58,307 bases of DNA from Novosphingobium sp. (GCA_020848655.1 JADLHU010000031.1:1-58307), one strand, 5' to 3'; numbered from the stretch's first letter, positions 34,537 through 44,395 are shown. Notes: generated by a model not told the origin, from the letters alone. Translations and numbers: made by a program.

Positions 34537-35460
34537 TCAGAGCTGGAGGCCCGCCGTTTCGGGCAGGCCGGCCATGAGGTTGAGGTTCTGCACCGCCGCG
34601 CCGCTGGCGCCCTTGCCGAGATTGTCGAGCACCGCCACCAGCCGCGCCTGGCTGCCGTCCTTCGCGCCGAAGACGTAAAGGTCCAGCCGGTCGTTGGGCC
34701 GGGCGGAGCGGCGCAGCAGCAGTTCATCGGGCGTGTCGTCATGCACGGTCACGATCGGGCTGCCGGCATAGGCATCGACCAGGCACAGCCGCAGCACGTC
34801 GGGCGATCCCGCCATCGGCATGACCGACAGCGGCAGCGGCACTTCCACCACCATGCCGCGATGCGCGGGGATCACCGCCGGCGAGAACACCGGGGCGATG
34901 GACAAGCCAGGCAGCGTCTGCATTTCGGGCACGTGCTTGTGGTTCAGCGCCAGCCCATAATCGCGAAAGGCGATGTCGGCGTCATCCTCGAACCGGCCGA
35001 TCAGCGCCTTGCCGCCGCCCGAATAGCCCGAGACGGCATGGCAGGTATAGGGCCAGTCCGCCGGCAGCAGCCCGGCGCGCACCAGCGGCGCGACGAGGCC
35101 GATGAAGCCGGTGGGATAGCATCCCGGATTGCTGACCCGGCTGGCCGCCGCCACCGCATCGCGCCCGACCACTTCGGGAAAGCCATATGTCCAGCCAGCC
35201 GCCACGCGGTGCGCGGACGATGCGTCGATCACGCGCGTGTGCGGATTGTCGATCATCGCCACCGCATCGCGCGCGGCATCATCGGGCAGGCACAGGATCA
35301 CGAAGTCGGCCGCGTTCAGCGCCTGCGCGCGCGCCGCGTCGTCCTTGCGGCGATCCTCGGGCAGGGTGATGAGGCTGAATTCGCCGCGCCCCGCCAGCCG
35401 CTCCGCGATCTCGAGGCCGGTGGTGCCGACGGCGCCGTCGATGAATACGCTGGCGGTCAT
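34537..35460 (-). CDS. argC: N-acetyl-gamma-glutamyl-phosphate reductase, type 2
   Basis: ArgC reduces N-acetylglutamyl-phosphate to the semialdehyde in arginine synthesis using NADPH. The 307-residue protein is the short type-2 form. It has the nucleotide-binding start FIDGAVGTTGLEIAERL, the catalytic Cys114 in VSNPGCYPTG, VSGYSGGGKALI, HKHVPEM and the closing GASGAAVQNLNLM block. It overlaps the upstream SH3-type gene by ATGA at 35457-35460. glnB follows 290 bp downstream beyond its own promoter. Confidence 0.94.
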   Translation of the reverse strand: MTASVFIDGAVGTTGLEIAERLAGRGEFSLITLPEDRRKDDAARAQALNAADFVILCLPDDAARDAVAMIDNPHTRVIDASSAHRVAAGWTYGFPEVVGRDAVAAASRVSNPGCYPTGFIGLVAPLVRAGLLPADWPYTCHAVSGYSGGGKALIGRFEDDADIAFRDYGLALNHKHVPEMQTLPGLSIAPVFSPAVIPAHRGMVVEVPLPLSVMPMAGSPDVLRLCLVDAYAGSPIVTVHDDTPDELLLRRSARPNDRLDLYVFGAKDGSQARLVAVLDNLGKGASGAAVQNLNLMAGLPETAGLQL

Positions 35461-35888
35461 TGGGCGCAGGCTTCCAGTTCGGCCAGCGTGATATAGCCCA
35501 CCGGCCCGTCTTCGCCGAACTGGCCCCAGGCCCAGCCGCCCGACATGTCGAGCACATCGAACACGGCGCCTGCCGCCAGCGTTTCCAGCGCTTCGGCATC
35601 GGACTTGCCGGCCTTGCGCAGCGTTGCGCCGCCGGCCTTCACCACGTGCGGCATCGGCACCGCATAGTGCGGCACGAAGTACAATCCGGCCAGGCGGATA
35701 TGCGCAAGATCGCCGCGCACCGGCAGGTGGCCGGCTTCGGCCTTCACGCCGGGGCCGGTAAGGGCAAGCGTGCCGTGGCTGGCCGAGAGGCGCGTATAGG
35801 CGTCAGTCGCTGGCAATTCGTGGATTCCCCCGAAGGCAAAGAGCGGCGCGCTTAGAGCGCCCGCGCCCGATAGGCAAGGTTCACGCAT
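35457..35888 (-). CDS. Bacterial SH3-type domain protein, nested between the aminopeptidase and argC
   Basis: This 143-residue protein starts at ATG 35888 inside the last codons of the aminopeptidase (ATGCGTGA overlap) and ends in the argC start (ATGA). Residues 30-90 (YTRLSASHGTLALTGPG to LAGLYFVPHYAVPMP) look like one SH3-like part. Residues 95-140 (GGATLRKAGKSDAEALETL to GWAWGQFGEDGPVGYITLAEL) look like a second. Similar tandem SH3 domains precede NlpC/P60 peptidases in this lineage, but no peptidase domain is present here. No signal peptide is evident. The start is inferred from coupling. A cell-wall or peptide-binding role is an inference. Confidence 0.75.
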   Translation of the reverse strand: MREPCLSGAGALSAPLFAFGGIHELPATDAYTRLSASHGTLALTGPGVKAEAGHLPVRGDLAHIRLAGLYFVPHYAVPMPHVVKAGGATLRKAGKSDAEALETLAAGAVFDVLDMSGGWAWGQFGEDGPVGYITLAELEACAQ

Positions 35889-37281
35889 CCTTGCCATAGC
35901 GCGCGCGCAGCATGTGCCAGGCCCCCCGCAGTCCCAGCGCATCGCCGCCCTTGGGCCGGCCGGGCTTGGCGACGGGACGCCAGGCGAAGGTATCGTAATG
36001 CGCCCAGTCCACGCCTTCGGGCACGAAGCGATCGAGGAACAGCGCCGCCACGCTGGCCCCGGCAAAGGGATTGGGCGCGGAATTGTTGAGATCGGCGATG
36101 TCGGACTTCAGGTATTCGCGATAGCCGTTCCACAGCGGCAGGCGCCAGGCGGGATCGTCGTGCGCGGTGCCGGCGTTCAAAAGGTCTTGCGCGGTTTCGT
36201 CGCGCCGGGTGAACAGCGCCGGCAGGTCTGGCCCCAAGGCCGATCGCGCCGCGCCGGTCAGCGTGGCGAAGTCGAGGATCAGGCCGGGCTTGTCCTCGCC
36301 GGCGCGCGCCAGCGCATCGCCCAGGATCAGGCGGCCTTCGGCGTCGGTGTTGCCGATTTCCACCGATATGCCTGCGCGCGATCGCAGCACGTCGCCGGGG
36401 CGAAAGGCATTGCCCGAAACCGCGTTTTCCACCGCCGGGATCAGCAGGTGCAGCCGCACCGGCAAGCCGCTGCCCATGACCAGTTGCGCCAGCGCCAGCG
36501 CATGTGCCGCGCCGCCCATGTCCTTCTTCATCAGCAGCATCGCCGACGAAGGCTTGAGATCGAGGCCCCCGCTGTCGAAGCAGACGCCCTTGCCGACGAT
36601 GGCGATGCGCGGGTGCTGCGGATCGCCCCATTCCAGTTCGATCAGGCGCGGCGCGCGCGTCCGGTCGGCGGCGCGGCCGACGGCGTGGATCATCGGGTAT
36701 TCGCGTTCCAGCACATCGCCGCGCGTCACGCGAAATTCCGCCTTGGCCGCCTTGGCCACCGCTTCGGCGCGGGCTTCGATCTCGGCCGGGCCCATATCTT
36801 CGGCGGGGGTGTTGACCATGTCGCGCACCAGGGCGGTGGCGGCCGCTTCGGCCAGCGCGGCGGGGATCGCCCTGGCATCGCGGGTCAGCAGCACGCGCGG
36901 GCCTTCCTTGCCCGGCTCGCTGCGGTAGCGGTCAAACCGGTACTGTCCCGTCACCCAGCCATGAAGCGCCGGACCGGTATCGCCATCGGCGCGGCGATAG
37001 GTGCCGGCGGGCAGCACTTCGGCCAGCTTGGCCAGGCACCAGCTTGAAAGGCTGGCGGTGTTGGCAACGCCGGAGACGACCGACCAGCCTTCGCTGTCCG
37101 CGCCATCGGGCAGGATCGCATACTGGTATCCATCGGCCTCGAACTTCTGCGCGGCCAGCGCGGCGCGCTGCGCGGGCGGCAGCGCCTTGACGAAGCCGGT
37201 CAACCCGGCCTTGTCGACCAGATGGATGGGCGTGGCCTTCTGGCCGCGATCGGGCTGGATCAATGCGTGCTTGTCGGTCAT
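35881..37281 (-). CDS. Leucyl aminopeptidase family protein (M17)
   Basis: This dimetal cytosolic exopeptidase has 466 residues. The catalytic block includes Lys231 and Asp236 (VGKGVCFDSGG), Asp254 in KKDMGGAA and the M17 signature NTDAEGRL at 311-318, so all the metal ligands I can locate are intact. The N-terminal 170 residues form the M17 N-domain. The ATG at 37281 is chosen; the open frame continues to 38220 but only as the shadow of the divergent lipoprotein gene. M17 enzymes cleave N-terminal residues from peptides and may also process Cys-Gly. The SH3-type gene and argC follow, coupled. Confidence 0.93.
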   Translation of the reverse strand: MTDKHALIQPDRGQKATPIHLVDKAGLTGFVKALPPAQRAALAAQKFEADGYQYAILPDGADSEGWSVVSGVANTASLSSWCLAKLAEVLPAGTYRRADGDTGPALHGWVTGQYRFDRYRSEPGKEGPRVLLTRDARAIPAALAEAAATALVRDMVNTPAEDMGPAEIEARAEAVAKAAKAEFRVTRGDVLEREYPMIHAVGRAADRTRAPRLIELEWGDPQHPRIAIVGKGVCFDSGGLDLKPSSAMLLMKKDMGGAAHALALAQLVMGSGLPVRLHLLIPAVENAVSGNAFRPGDVLRSRAGISVEIGNTDAEGRLILGDALARAGEDKPGLILDFATLTGAARSALGPDLPALFTRRDETAQDLLNAGTAHDDPAWRLPLWNGYREYLKSDIADLNNSAPNPFAGASVAALFLDRFVPEGVDWAHYDTFAWRPVAKPGRPKGGDALGLRGAWHMLRARYGKDA

Positions 37282-37335
37282 GGTGGACAGATGCTCTGCC
37301 GGATGGAAACGGCAAGAGCGAGAGGAAAATTCACC

Positions 37336-38163
37336 ATGCGCCCCACGATGCCCTTCCTTGCCCTGGCGATGGCGCTGTGCGGCTGTTCGGGCAAGGCTTC
37401 GGAAAATGCCGCTCCGGTGCCGAGCGGCAGCGCGGTGCCGGTCGTTTCGGCGGCGCCTTCCGCCGTCGCCAGCGCCGCCGCGCCCGCCGCCCTTGCGCGC
37501 TCGGTCGAGGAATCGAACGCGCTCTATGAATTCGAATTTTCCTATCCTGCCGCCGCTGCCGCGATCCCGGCGTTGAAAGCCGCGCTGGACAAGGCGCTGG
37601 AGGACGAGCGCGGCGGGCTTGCCGCCAACGCGAAGGACATGCGCGCCGAAGCGAAGAAGGAAGGCTTTCCGTTCAATCCGCTGGGCAGTTGGACCGCGTG
37701 GAGCGTGGTGGCCAGCCTGCCCGACTGGCTTAGCCTTTCGGCGGAGGTTTCCAGCTATGAAGGCGGGGCGCACCCCAACCATGGCTATGACGCGCTGCTG
37801 TGGGATCGCAAGGCGGACAAGCGCCGCGCCGCGCTTGACCTGTTCACGTCCAAGGCGGCGCTTTCGGGGGCGATCCGGCAGGATTTCTGCCGCCTGCTCG
37901 ATCGCGAACGGGCGAAGAAGCGCGGCGCGCCCGTGAAGCGCGGCAGCGACGAGCCGTTCAGCGACTGCATCGATCCGGTGGAAAGCACGGTCATCCTCGG
38001 TTCGGCCGGGGGCAAGGCGTTTGACCGGATCGGAGTACTGATCGGGCCATATGAAGCGGGGCCTTATGTCGAGGGCGGCTATGAAGTGACGCTGCCGGTG
38101 ACGGCGGCGGTCCTGGCGGCGGTGAAGCCCGAATATCGCGCCAGCTTCGCGCCCGCGCGCTGA
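37336..38163 (+). CDS. Putative lipoprotein with DUF3298/DUF4163-like domain
   Basis: This 275-residue protein has a lipoprotein signal (MPFLALAMALCGC, Cys17 as the lipidated residue) and a Ser/Ala/Pro linker to about residue 60. A folded domain follows (YEFEFSYPAAAAAIPALKAAL, then SLSAEVSSYEGGAHPNHGYDALLWD). The GGAHPNHGY motif and the closing AGPYVEGGYEVTLP resemble the DUF3298 domain found with DUF4163 in RsiV and PdaC proteins. The substrate is not known. It is divergent from the aminopeptidase with 54 bp between the starts and lies 50 bp ahead of map. Confidence 0.78.
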   Translation: MRPTMPFLALAMALCGCSGKASENAAPVPSGSAVPVVSAAPSAVASAAAPAALARSVEESNALYEFEFSYPAAAAAIPALKAALDKALEDERGGLAANAKDMRAEAKKEGFPFNPLGSWTAWSVVASLPDWLSLSAEVSSYEGGAHPNHGYDALLWDRKADKRRAALDLFTSKAALSGAIRQDFCRLLDRERAKKRGAPVKRGSDEPFSDCIDPVESTVILGSAGGKAFDRIGVLIGPYEAGPYVEGGYEVTLPVTAAVLAAVKPEYRASFAPAR

Positions 38164-38213
38164 ATGGTGCGCTGTCTCTCGCAATTGCGAACGATTGTCG
38201 CTACATGGGCGGA

Positions 38214-39038
38214 ATGACACAGTATCAGACCGTAACCGATGACGAGACGCTGCTGCGCGACGGCACGATCAAGCTGCACGGGCCTTCCGCGTTCGAAGGG
38301 ATGCGCCGCGCCGGGCGCCTTGCCGCCGAAATCCTCGATGCGCTGGCGCCGATGGTGCAGCCGGGCGTCACCACGGGCGCGATCGACGATCTGGTGCGCC
38401 AGATGACGCTGGATGGCGGCGCGGTGCCGGCCACGCTGGGCTATCGCGGCTATGCGCATAGCTGCTGCGTCTCGATCAATCACGTGGTCTGCCATGGCAT
38501 TCCGGGCGACAAGGTGCTGAAGGACGGCGATATCGTCAACATCGACGTGACGCCGCTGCTCGATGGCTGGCACGGCGATTCGAGCCGGATGTACCTGGTC
38601 GGCGATGTGCCGCTGAAGGCGCGCCGGCTGGTCGAGGTGACATACGAATGCCTGATGCTGGGCATCGAACAGGTCCGCCCCGGCGCGCGGCTGGGCGATA
38701 TCGGCGCGGCGATCCAGCGCCATGCCGAGGGGCATCGCTATGGCGTGGTGCGCGAATTCTGCGGCCACGGCCTGGGCCGCCTGTTCCACGATGCGCCCGA
38801 AGTGATCCACGCCGCGCGCGCCGGCACCGGCCCGGAACTCAAGCCCGGCATGTTCTTCACCATCGAACCGATGATCAATCTCGGCAAGTCGCCGGTGAAG
38901 CTGCTGGACGACGGCTGGACGGCGGTGACGCGCGATCGTTCGCTGTCCGCGCAGTTCGAACATTCGATCGGCATTACCGAGGATGGCTGCGAGATCTTCA
39001 CGCTCAGCCCCAAGGGCCTGCACAAGCCGCCATACTGA
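38214..39038 (+). CDS. map: Methionine aminopeptidase, type I
   Basis: Map removes the initiator methionine from new proteins. The 274-residue protein shows the metal ligands in VNIDVTPLLDGWHGDSSRMY (two Asp), CGHGLGRLFHD (His), FTIEPM (Glu) and FEHSIGIT (Glu). All are present and intact. I use ATG 38214 (MTQYQTVTDD) because it matches the usual N-terminus. An in-frame ATG at 38205 is an alternative. It ends 25 bp before the convergent ccmB. Confidence 0.95.
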   Translation: MTQYQTVTDDETLLRDGTIKLHGPSAFEGMRRAGRLAAEILDALAPMVQPGVTTGAIDDLVRQMTLDGGAVPATLGYRGYAHSCCVSINHVVCHGIPGDKVLKDGDIVNIDVTPLLDGWHGDSSRMYLVGDVPLKARRLVEVTYECLMLGIEQVRPGARLGDIGAAIQRHAEGHRYGVVREFCGHGLGRLFHDAPEVIHAARAGTGPELKPGMFFTIEPMINLGKSPVKLLDDGWTAVTRDRSLSAQFEHSIGITEDGCEIFTLSPKGLHKPPY

Positions 39039-39063
39039 ACGAGGGGGCGGGGGCGGACGCGCC

Positions 39064-39723
39064 CTAACCGCGCTCCGCCCGGATCGCGGCGCCCGCCGCG
39101 CACGGCGCGATCGCCAGCAGCACCAGGCTGACCGCGCCGGTCAGCGCCAGTCCGCCTTCGCCGCCGGTGGCAAGGCTGCCCGCGCCGAAGATCAGCAGCG
39201 GCACCGCCAGCGGGATCACCAGCAATCCGGCCAGCGCCGCGCCGCCGCGCAGGCCCGCGGTGAGCGCCGCCACCGTCACGCCCAGCGCCGCCAACCCCGG
39301 CGTACCCGCCAGCAGGCCCAGTTCCACCAGCCGCAGCGCCGTGCCGTCCAGCCCCAGCAGTGCCGCCGCCGGCAGCGTGGCCAGCATCAGCGGCGGGCCG
39401 AAGCTCAGCCAGTGGGCCACCATGCGCACGGCCACGGTCCATTCCTCGGCCACGCCGCGCAGCGCCCACTGGTCGAAGAAGCCCAGTTCCATGTCGGGTT
39501 CGATCAGCCGGTCGAGCGGCAGGATCGCGGCGAGCAGCGCCGCCACCCAGATCACCCCGCCGCCGGTGCGCGCCAGCAGCGCCGCGTCAGGCCCAATGGC
39601 GAAGGGAAACAGCATGGCGACCGACAGGAAGAACAGCAGCGGCAACACCGTGCCGCCGCGCCGTCCGCCCAGCAACAGCAGCCCCAGATCGCGCCGCAGC
39701 AGCGCGGCCAGCTTGCCCATCAT
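39064..39723 (-). CDS. ccmB: Heme exporter protein CcmB
   Basis: CcmB is the membrane subunit that, with CcmA, drives heme delivery in cytochrome c maturation system I. The 219-residue protein begins MMGKLAALLRRDLGLLLLGGRRG and has about six hydrophobic helices, with LFFLSVAMLFPFAIGPDAALLA and GVIWVAALLAAILPLDRLI early on. The ATG at 39723 has GAGG 8 bp upstream; a GTG at 39732 is too close to that site. It follows ccmA by 10 bp. ccmC and ccmD, which often come next, are not here. Confidence 0.92.
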   Translation of the reverse strand: MMGKLAALLRRDLGLLLLGGRRGGTVLPLLFFLSVAMLFPFAIGPDAALLARTGGGVIWVAALLAAILPLDRLIEPDMELGFFDQWALRGVAEEWTVAVRMVAHWLSFGPPLMLATLPAAALLGLDGTALRLVELGLLAGTPGLAALGVTVAALTAGLRGGAALAGLLVIPLAVPLLIFGAGSLATGGEGGLALTGAVSLVLLAIAPCAAGAAIRAERG

Positions 39724-39733
39724 CGCGTACACC

Positions 39734-40312
39734 TCATGGCGCGAACGCGCTCAGCGCCAGCCGGTCCATGCCGGGCAACGTGAAAGCCTGGTGCGAGGCG
39801 ATGACGCAGATGCCGCCGCCGGCGCAATGTTCGGCGGCCAATTGCTCGGTCAGCCGCGCGGCATCGCTATCCAGCCCGTTCAGCGGCTCGTCGAGCAGCC
39901 AGACCGGCGCGGATTGCCCGATCAGCCGGGCCAGCGCGGCGCGCTTTTTCTGGCCGGTCGACAAATAGCGCACCGGCACGTCGAGCAGGTGGTTCAGACC
40001 CAGCCGCGCGGCGGCGTTGTCGGCCGGGCCATCGATGCGCTGCCAGAAGCCCAGTGCGCGGCCCAGCGGCAGATGCGGATCAAGCGCCGGGCGATCATCG
40101 ACCAGCCCCGCCGCGCCGCTGCGGTCCACCGTGCCGGAATAGGGCCGCGCCAGCCCGGCCAGGATGCGGATCAGGCTGGACTTGCCGATGCCGTTGGCCC
40201 CGGCCACGTGCAGCGCCTGGCCCGGCGACAGGCGCAGCGACAGGCCGCGGAACAGCAGGCGGTCGCCACGCCGGCAGGCCAGATCATCGGCGGCGAGATG
40301 GCACGCTTGCAT
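39734..40312 (-). CDS. ccmA: Heme ABC exporter ATP-binding protein CcmA
   Basis: CcmA is the ATPase of the CcmABCD heme-handling complex. The 192-residue protein has Walker [10 protein letters not shown] at 38-46, an ABC signature [14 protein letters not shown] and Walker [13 protein letters not shown]. The ATG at 40312 is used because the frame to 40420 overlaps the divergent dehydratase gene. It is at the short end of the family but keeps every catalytic motif, and it ends 10 bp before ccmB. Confidence 0.93.
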   Translation of the reverse strand: MQACHLAADDLACRRGDRLLFRGLSLRLSPGQALHVAGANGIGKSSLIRILAGLARPYSGTVDRSGAAGLVDDRPALDPHLPLGRALGFWQRIDGPADNAAARLGLNHLLDVPVRYLSTGQKKRAALARLIGQSAPVWLLDEPLNGLDSDAARLTEQLAAEHCAGGGICVIASHQAFTLPGMDRLALSAFAP

Positions 40313-40359
40313 CGTCTGCCGCGATAGGGGAAAGCCGCGCGACTGCCAAGGAGAGCGCG

Positions 40360-40665
40360 ATGACCATTCCCCGCCTGAGCGATGCCGAACGTGATGCGGC
40401 GCTGACCGAACTGTCGGCATGGACGCTGCGGGCCGATGGACTGGCGATCGTGCGCACGCTGCGCTTTGCCGATTTCGCCGAGGCTTTCGGCTTCATGGCC
40501 CGCGTCGCCATCGTGGCCGAAAAGGCCGATCACCATCCCGAATGGTTCAACGTCTACAACCGCGTGGAGATCACGCTGACCACGCACGACGCCGGCGGCC
40601 TCAGCCAGCGCGACGTATCGCTGGCGCGCGCGATCGATGGCATGGCGGGTTCCGCCGAAGGCTGA
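40360..40665 (+). CDS. 4a-hydroxytetrahydrobiopterin dehydratase (pterin-4-alpha-carbinolamine dehydratase)
   Basis: This 101-residue cytosolic enzyme dehydrates 4a-carbinolamine pterin and so regenerates the pterin cofactor of aromatic amino-acid hydroxylases. The signature residues are seen in the [24 protein letters not shown] block with the [E/D]KxxHHP core. ATG 40360 has a clear AAGGAG at 40348-40353. No phenylalanine hydroxylase gene is present in the window. It is divergent from ccmA and followed 9 bp later by a DUF1294 gene. Confidence 0.93.
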   Translation: MTIPRLSDAERDAALTELSAWTLRADGLAIVRTLRFADFAEAFGFMARVAIVAEKADHHPEWFNVYNRVEITLTTHDAGGLSQRDVSLARAIDGMAGSAEG

Positions 40666-40674
40666 TTTCCGGGC

Positions 40675-40959
40675 ATGACCGACGCTTACCGAATCGCGGC
40701 CATCTGGCTTGTGGTGATCAACCTGTGGACGATGTTCCGCTTCTGGCACGACAAGCGCAAGGCGCGCCTGGGTGTGCGGCGCACGCCGGAGGCGGATCTG
40801 CTGGGGCTGGCCGTGCTGGGCGGCACGCCGGGCGCGTTCGCGGCGCGGGCGCTGTTCCGCCACAAGACCCGCAAGCAGCCGTTTTCGACGATCCTGTGGG
40901 TTATCGCGGGGACGCAGGCGGGGGCGGCTTTCGCCCTCTGGATGTGGCCGCTGTTTTGA
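40675..40959 (+). CDS. DUF1294 family membrane protein
   Basis: This 94-residue protein has two to three hydrophobic segments and the DUF1294 hallmarks: FWHDKRKARLGVRRTPEADLL, then GGTPGAFAARALFRHKTRKQPF with the conserved RHKT. The family is small, membrane-associated and of unknown function. In some proteins it is fused to a cold-shock domain, but there is no such domain here. It starts 9 bp after the dehydratase and is convergent with the SDR gene. Confidence 0.88.
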   Translation: MTDAYRIAAIWLVVINLWTMFRFWHDKRKARLGVRRTPEADLLGLAVLGGTPGAFAARALFRHKTRKQPFSTILWVIAGTQAGAAFALWMWPLF

Positions 40960-40975
40960 GGTGGAGTGCTGGCGC

Positions 40976-41842
40976 TCAGCCCCGGGCCGCCAGCAGCCCG
41001 CGTGCCTTCTTGCGCATGTAACCGGGCGCGAAGCGGGCGGCGAGGTCCATCTTCTTCACCGCCTTGCCGACGATGGTGTGCATGCGCGTGCCGTGCACCG
41101 CGTCCCACGCGGCTTGGGCCACGTCCTCCACGGGCAGCAGCACGCGGCCCGATCCGGCGATCGCATCGCGCTTCTGGCGGGTGCTGGCGGCGTTGGCCGG
41201 GCCGTCGAGCATGGGCGTGTCGGTAAAGCCGGGCATGATCGAGCAGACGCGGATGCCATCGGCCAGCCATTCGGCGTCCAGCGCCTCGGTCAGCGCACGC
41301 ACCGCGAACTTGGTGGCCGAATAGATCGAAATCCCGCCCGCGCCATAGATCGATGCGGCGCTGGCGCTGTTGAGCAGGCAACTGCCCGGTCCCGCCGCCC
41401 GAAGATGCGGATAGGCGGCGCGCGCGCCATTGACCGCGCCCCGGAAGTTGACCGCGATCAGCATGTCGATCTCGGCTTCGGACAGTTCCATCAGCGGCCC
41501 GCCAAAGGCGATGCCGGCGTTGTTGAAGACCAGCGCGATGCGCCCGCCGGCCGCCAGCGAGAATTCCGCCAGCGCCTGCGCCCATTGTGCCGGATCGCGC
41601 ACGTCAAGGATGTGCACCGAACACGAACCGGCGGGCAGCAGATCGCGCGTTTCCGCCATGCCGGCCGGGCAGATGTCGCCAAGCCCGACGAACCAGCCGC
41701 GCTGGGCGAACAGGCGCGCCACCGCGCGCCCGATCCCCGAGCCGCCGCCGCTGATGAACACCGCGTCGACCGACCTGCCGGAATCGAGGCTGGTCAGGCC
41801 CGGCCAGCCGCTGCCCGGTTCCATCGCGGTGTACATGTTCAT
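40976..41842 (-). CDS. Short-chain dehydrogenase/reductase
   Basis: This 288-residue Rossmann enzyme has the cofactor motif ISGGGSGIGRAVA near residue 33, NNAGIAFGG, and the catalytic set Ser-Tyr-Lys (LLNSASAASIYGAGGISIYSATKFAV). The start is ATG 41842 (MNMYTAMEPG); in-frame ATGs at 41836 and 41824 are alternatives. The C-terminal 60 residues are basic and extended (KAVKKMDLAARFAPGYMRKK). The substrate is not evident. It lies downstream of alkA on the same strand with 112 bp between them. Confidence 0.9.
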   Translation of the reverse strand: MNMYTAMEPGSGWPGLTSLDSGRSVDAVFISGGGSGIGRAVARLFAQRGWFVGLGDICPAGMAETRDLLPAGSCSVHILDVRDPAQWAQALAEFSLAAGGRIALVFNNAGIAFGGPLMELSEAEIDMLIAVNFRGAVNGARAAYPHLRAAGPGSCLLNSASAASIYGAGGISIYSATKFAVRALTEALDAEWLADGIRVCSIMPGFTDTPMLDGPANAASTRQKRDAIAGSGRVLLPVEDVAQAAWDAVHGTRMHTIVGKAVKKMDLAARFAPGYMRKKARGLLAARG

Positions 41843-41954
41843 GGGGTTTCGGCCTGCCGTTCGCGTGGAAAAAGATGCGGCAAGCCTTAGGCGGTTACGG
41901 TTAATGGCGGGTAAAAGTGGGGGCTTGTCGGCAATGGCCCAAAGCGCCAGGCGC

Positions 41955-42572
41955 CTAAAGCGCCGGATTGTTGTAGCAGTGCCAGGTGAAGATCGCCGCC
42001 GCGCCGCGATGCGGACGCCAGGGTTCGGCCAGCAGGCGTGTCTGCTTTTCGGCGGGGCGCTCGGGCAGGCCCAGCAGCTTGTGCAGCCCGGCCTGGACGG
42101 CCAGATCGCCCGCCGGCCACACATCGGGGCGGCCTTCGGCGAACAGCAGGTAGATTTCCGCCGACCAGCGGCCGATGCCCTTGATCCGGGTCAACTGCGT
42201 GATCGCGTCCTCGTCATCGGCGGGCAAGGCGGCGAGGTCGAGTTCGCCGCGCACGACCAATTCGCACAACGAGCGCGCATAGCCCTGCTTCTGGCGCGAC
42301 AGGCCGCAGGCGCGCAACGCTTCGAAATCGGCGGCGAGCAGGTCTTGCGGCGGCAGGTCTTCGCCCAGCAACGCTTCCAGCCGCCGCCACACCGATGCCG
42401 CCGCCGCGACGCTGACCTGCTGGCCGACGATGGTGCGCAGCAGCGTGCCATAGCCGGCGGGGCGGATGCGCGGTTCGGGATAGCCGACCACCGCCAGCGC
42501 CCGCGCGATACCCGGTTCGCGCGCCGCGATGGCGTCCAGCCCGTCGCGCAGGATATGTTCCGCCAGTCCCAT
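41955..42572 (-). CDS. DNA-3-methyladenine glycosylase II (AlkA-type HhH-GPD)
   Basis: This 205-residue base-excision enzyme removes alkylated purines. It has the HhH-GPD core: LTRIKGIGRWSAEIYLLFA, followed by the catalytic Asp in WPAGDLAVQAGL. LLRTIVGQQVSVAAAASVWRRL lies earlier. It lacks the N-terminal domain of E. coli AlkA, as usual for the short alphaproteobacterial form. ATG 42572 is used; the frame extends to 42887 only as a shadow of the ferredoxin gene. It is divergent from the ferredoxin gene with 84 bp between the starts. Confidence 0.92.
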   Translation of the reverse strand: MGLAEHILRDGLDAIAAREPGIARALAVVGYPEPRIRPAGYGTLLRTIVGQQVSVAAAASVWRRLEALLGEDLPPQDLLAADFEALRACGLSRQKQGYARSLCELVVRGELDLAALPADDEDAITQLTRIKGIGRWSAEIYLLFAEGRPDVWPAGDLAVQAGLHKLLGLPERPAEKQTRLLAEPWRPHRGAAAIFTWHCYNNPAL

Positions 42573-42656
42573 GGAGTTTGCCTTGCCAAAGCCGATGCCA
42601 GAGATTAGCAGCCGGTCCCGAAGCAATACCGTGTGGTTGAGAAGGGTTAAAGGGAT

Positions 42657-42974
42657 ATGCCGCAGATCGTTGTTGTCGACCAGTCGGGGGCCGAACGCGC
42701 CATCGATGCGCCCACGGGCCGCACGCTGATGGAAGCCATTCGCGACAATGGCTTTGACGAACTTCTGGCGCTGTGCGGCGGCTGCTGTAGCTGCGCCACC
42801 TGCCACGTGCACGTCGATCCCGCCTATGTCGACAAGCTCCCCGCGCTGAGCGAGGACGAAAACGACCTGCTCGACAGTTCGGACCACCGCAACGAATATT
42901 CGCGCCTGTCGTGCCAGGTGCCGGTGACCGACGATCTCGAAGGCCTGCGCGTTACCATCGCCCAGGAAGACTGA
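42657..42974 (+). CDS. 2Fe-2S ferredoxin
   Basis: This 105-residue electron carrier holds a [2Fe-2S] cluster. The ligands are Cys40, Cys46, Cys49 and Cys86 in [12 protein letters not shown] and LSCQV, the spacing of adrenodoxin/putidaredoxin-type ferredoxins that pair with cytochrome P450 or Rieske-type oxygenases. No reductase or oxygenase is adjacent, so the partner is unknown. Cys43 and Cys44 are additional cysteines next to the cluster. The start ATG is 42657. It is divergent from alkA, and cysK follows after 45 bp. Confidence 0.94.
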   Translation: MPQIVVVDQSGAERAIDAPTGRTLMEAIRDNGFDELLALCGGCCSCATCHVHVDPAYVDKLPALSEDENDLLDSSDHRNEYSRLSCQVPVTDDLEGLRVTIAQED

Positions 42975-43019
42975 TCGGCCGGGTTGATCCGCGGGCCGCG
43001 CCAGCTTACGTCACGTGTC

Positions 43020-44018
<999 letters not shown>

Positions 44019-44033
44019 GGTAAGACGCGGCTG

Positions 44034-44360
44034 ATGCCGCAAAACATGCAACCACGCATCGTGCAGCAGGTCGCGATACCGCAGCATTACACGCCGCCCA
44101 CGGCGCGTGAACTGCGCGCGCAGGCCGTGCACCGCTTGCAGGTCGGCCTTTTCGGGCTTGCGGCGATGCTGCTCATGGTCGGCCTTGCCAACATCGTGAT
44201 GGACCGCGCCCGCCAGGCGACCGAGGAAGACGTCGCCATCGTCGCCGAGCAGCCGACCGGCGATCAGGCGGCCAAGGGCGCCACCGATCCGCTGGCCGAT
44301 ATCGGCATCGTCCCGGCCGCCGACCCCAGCGCGCAAGCCGCCGCCAAGGCAAAGCCATAA
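44034..44360 (+). CDS. Hypothetical single-pass membrane protein
   Basis: This 108-residue protein has a polar N-terminus (PQNMQPRIVQQVAIPQHYTPPTARELRAQAVHRL). One membrane helix follows (VGLFGLAAMLLMVGLANIVM, about 38-57). An Ala/Asp/Pro-rich periplasmic tail closes the protein. I do not recognise a named domain. It lies 15 bp after cysK and 35 bp before the next gene, all on the plus strand and leading toward mraZ. The spacing is compatible with one transcript. Confidence 0.65.
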   Translation: MPQNMQPRIVQQVAIPQHYTPPTARELRAQAVHRLQVGLFGLAAMLLMVGLANIVMDRARQATEEDVAIVAEQPTGDQAAKGATDPLADIGIVPAADPSAQAAAKAKP

Positions 44361-44395
44361 CCAACGCGATAGTCCGGGGCTTCCGGCGGGTTGGC

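Noticed and set aside
34361..34577. Small plus-strand frames in the glnB upstream region
   Set aside because: They overlap the sigma-54/NtrC elements and argC, lack plausible ribosome-binding sites and resemble no protein.
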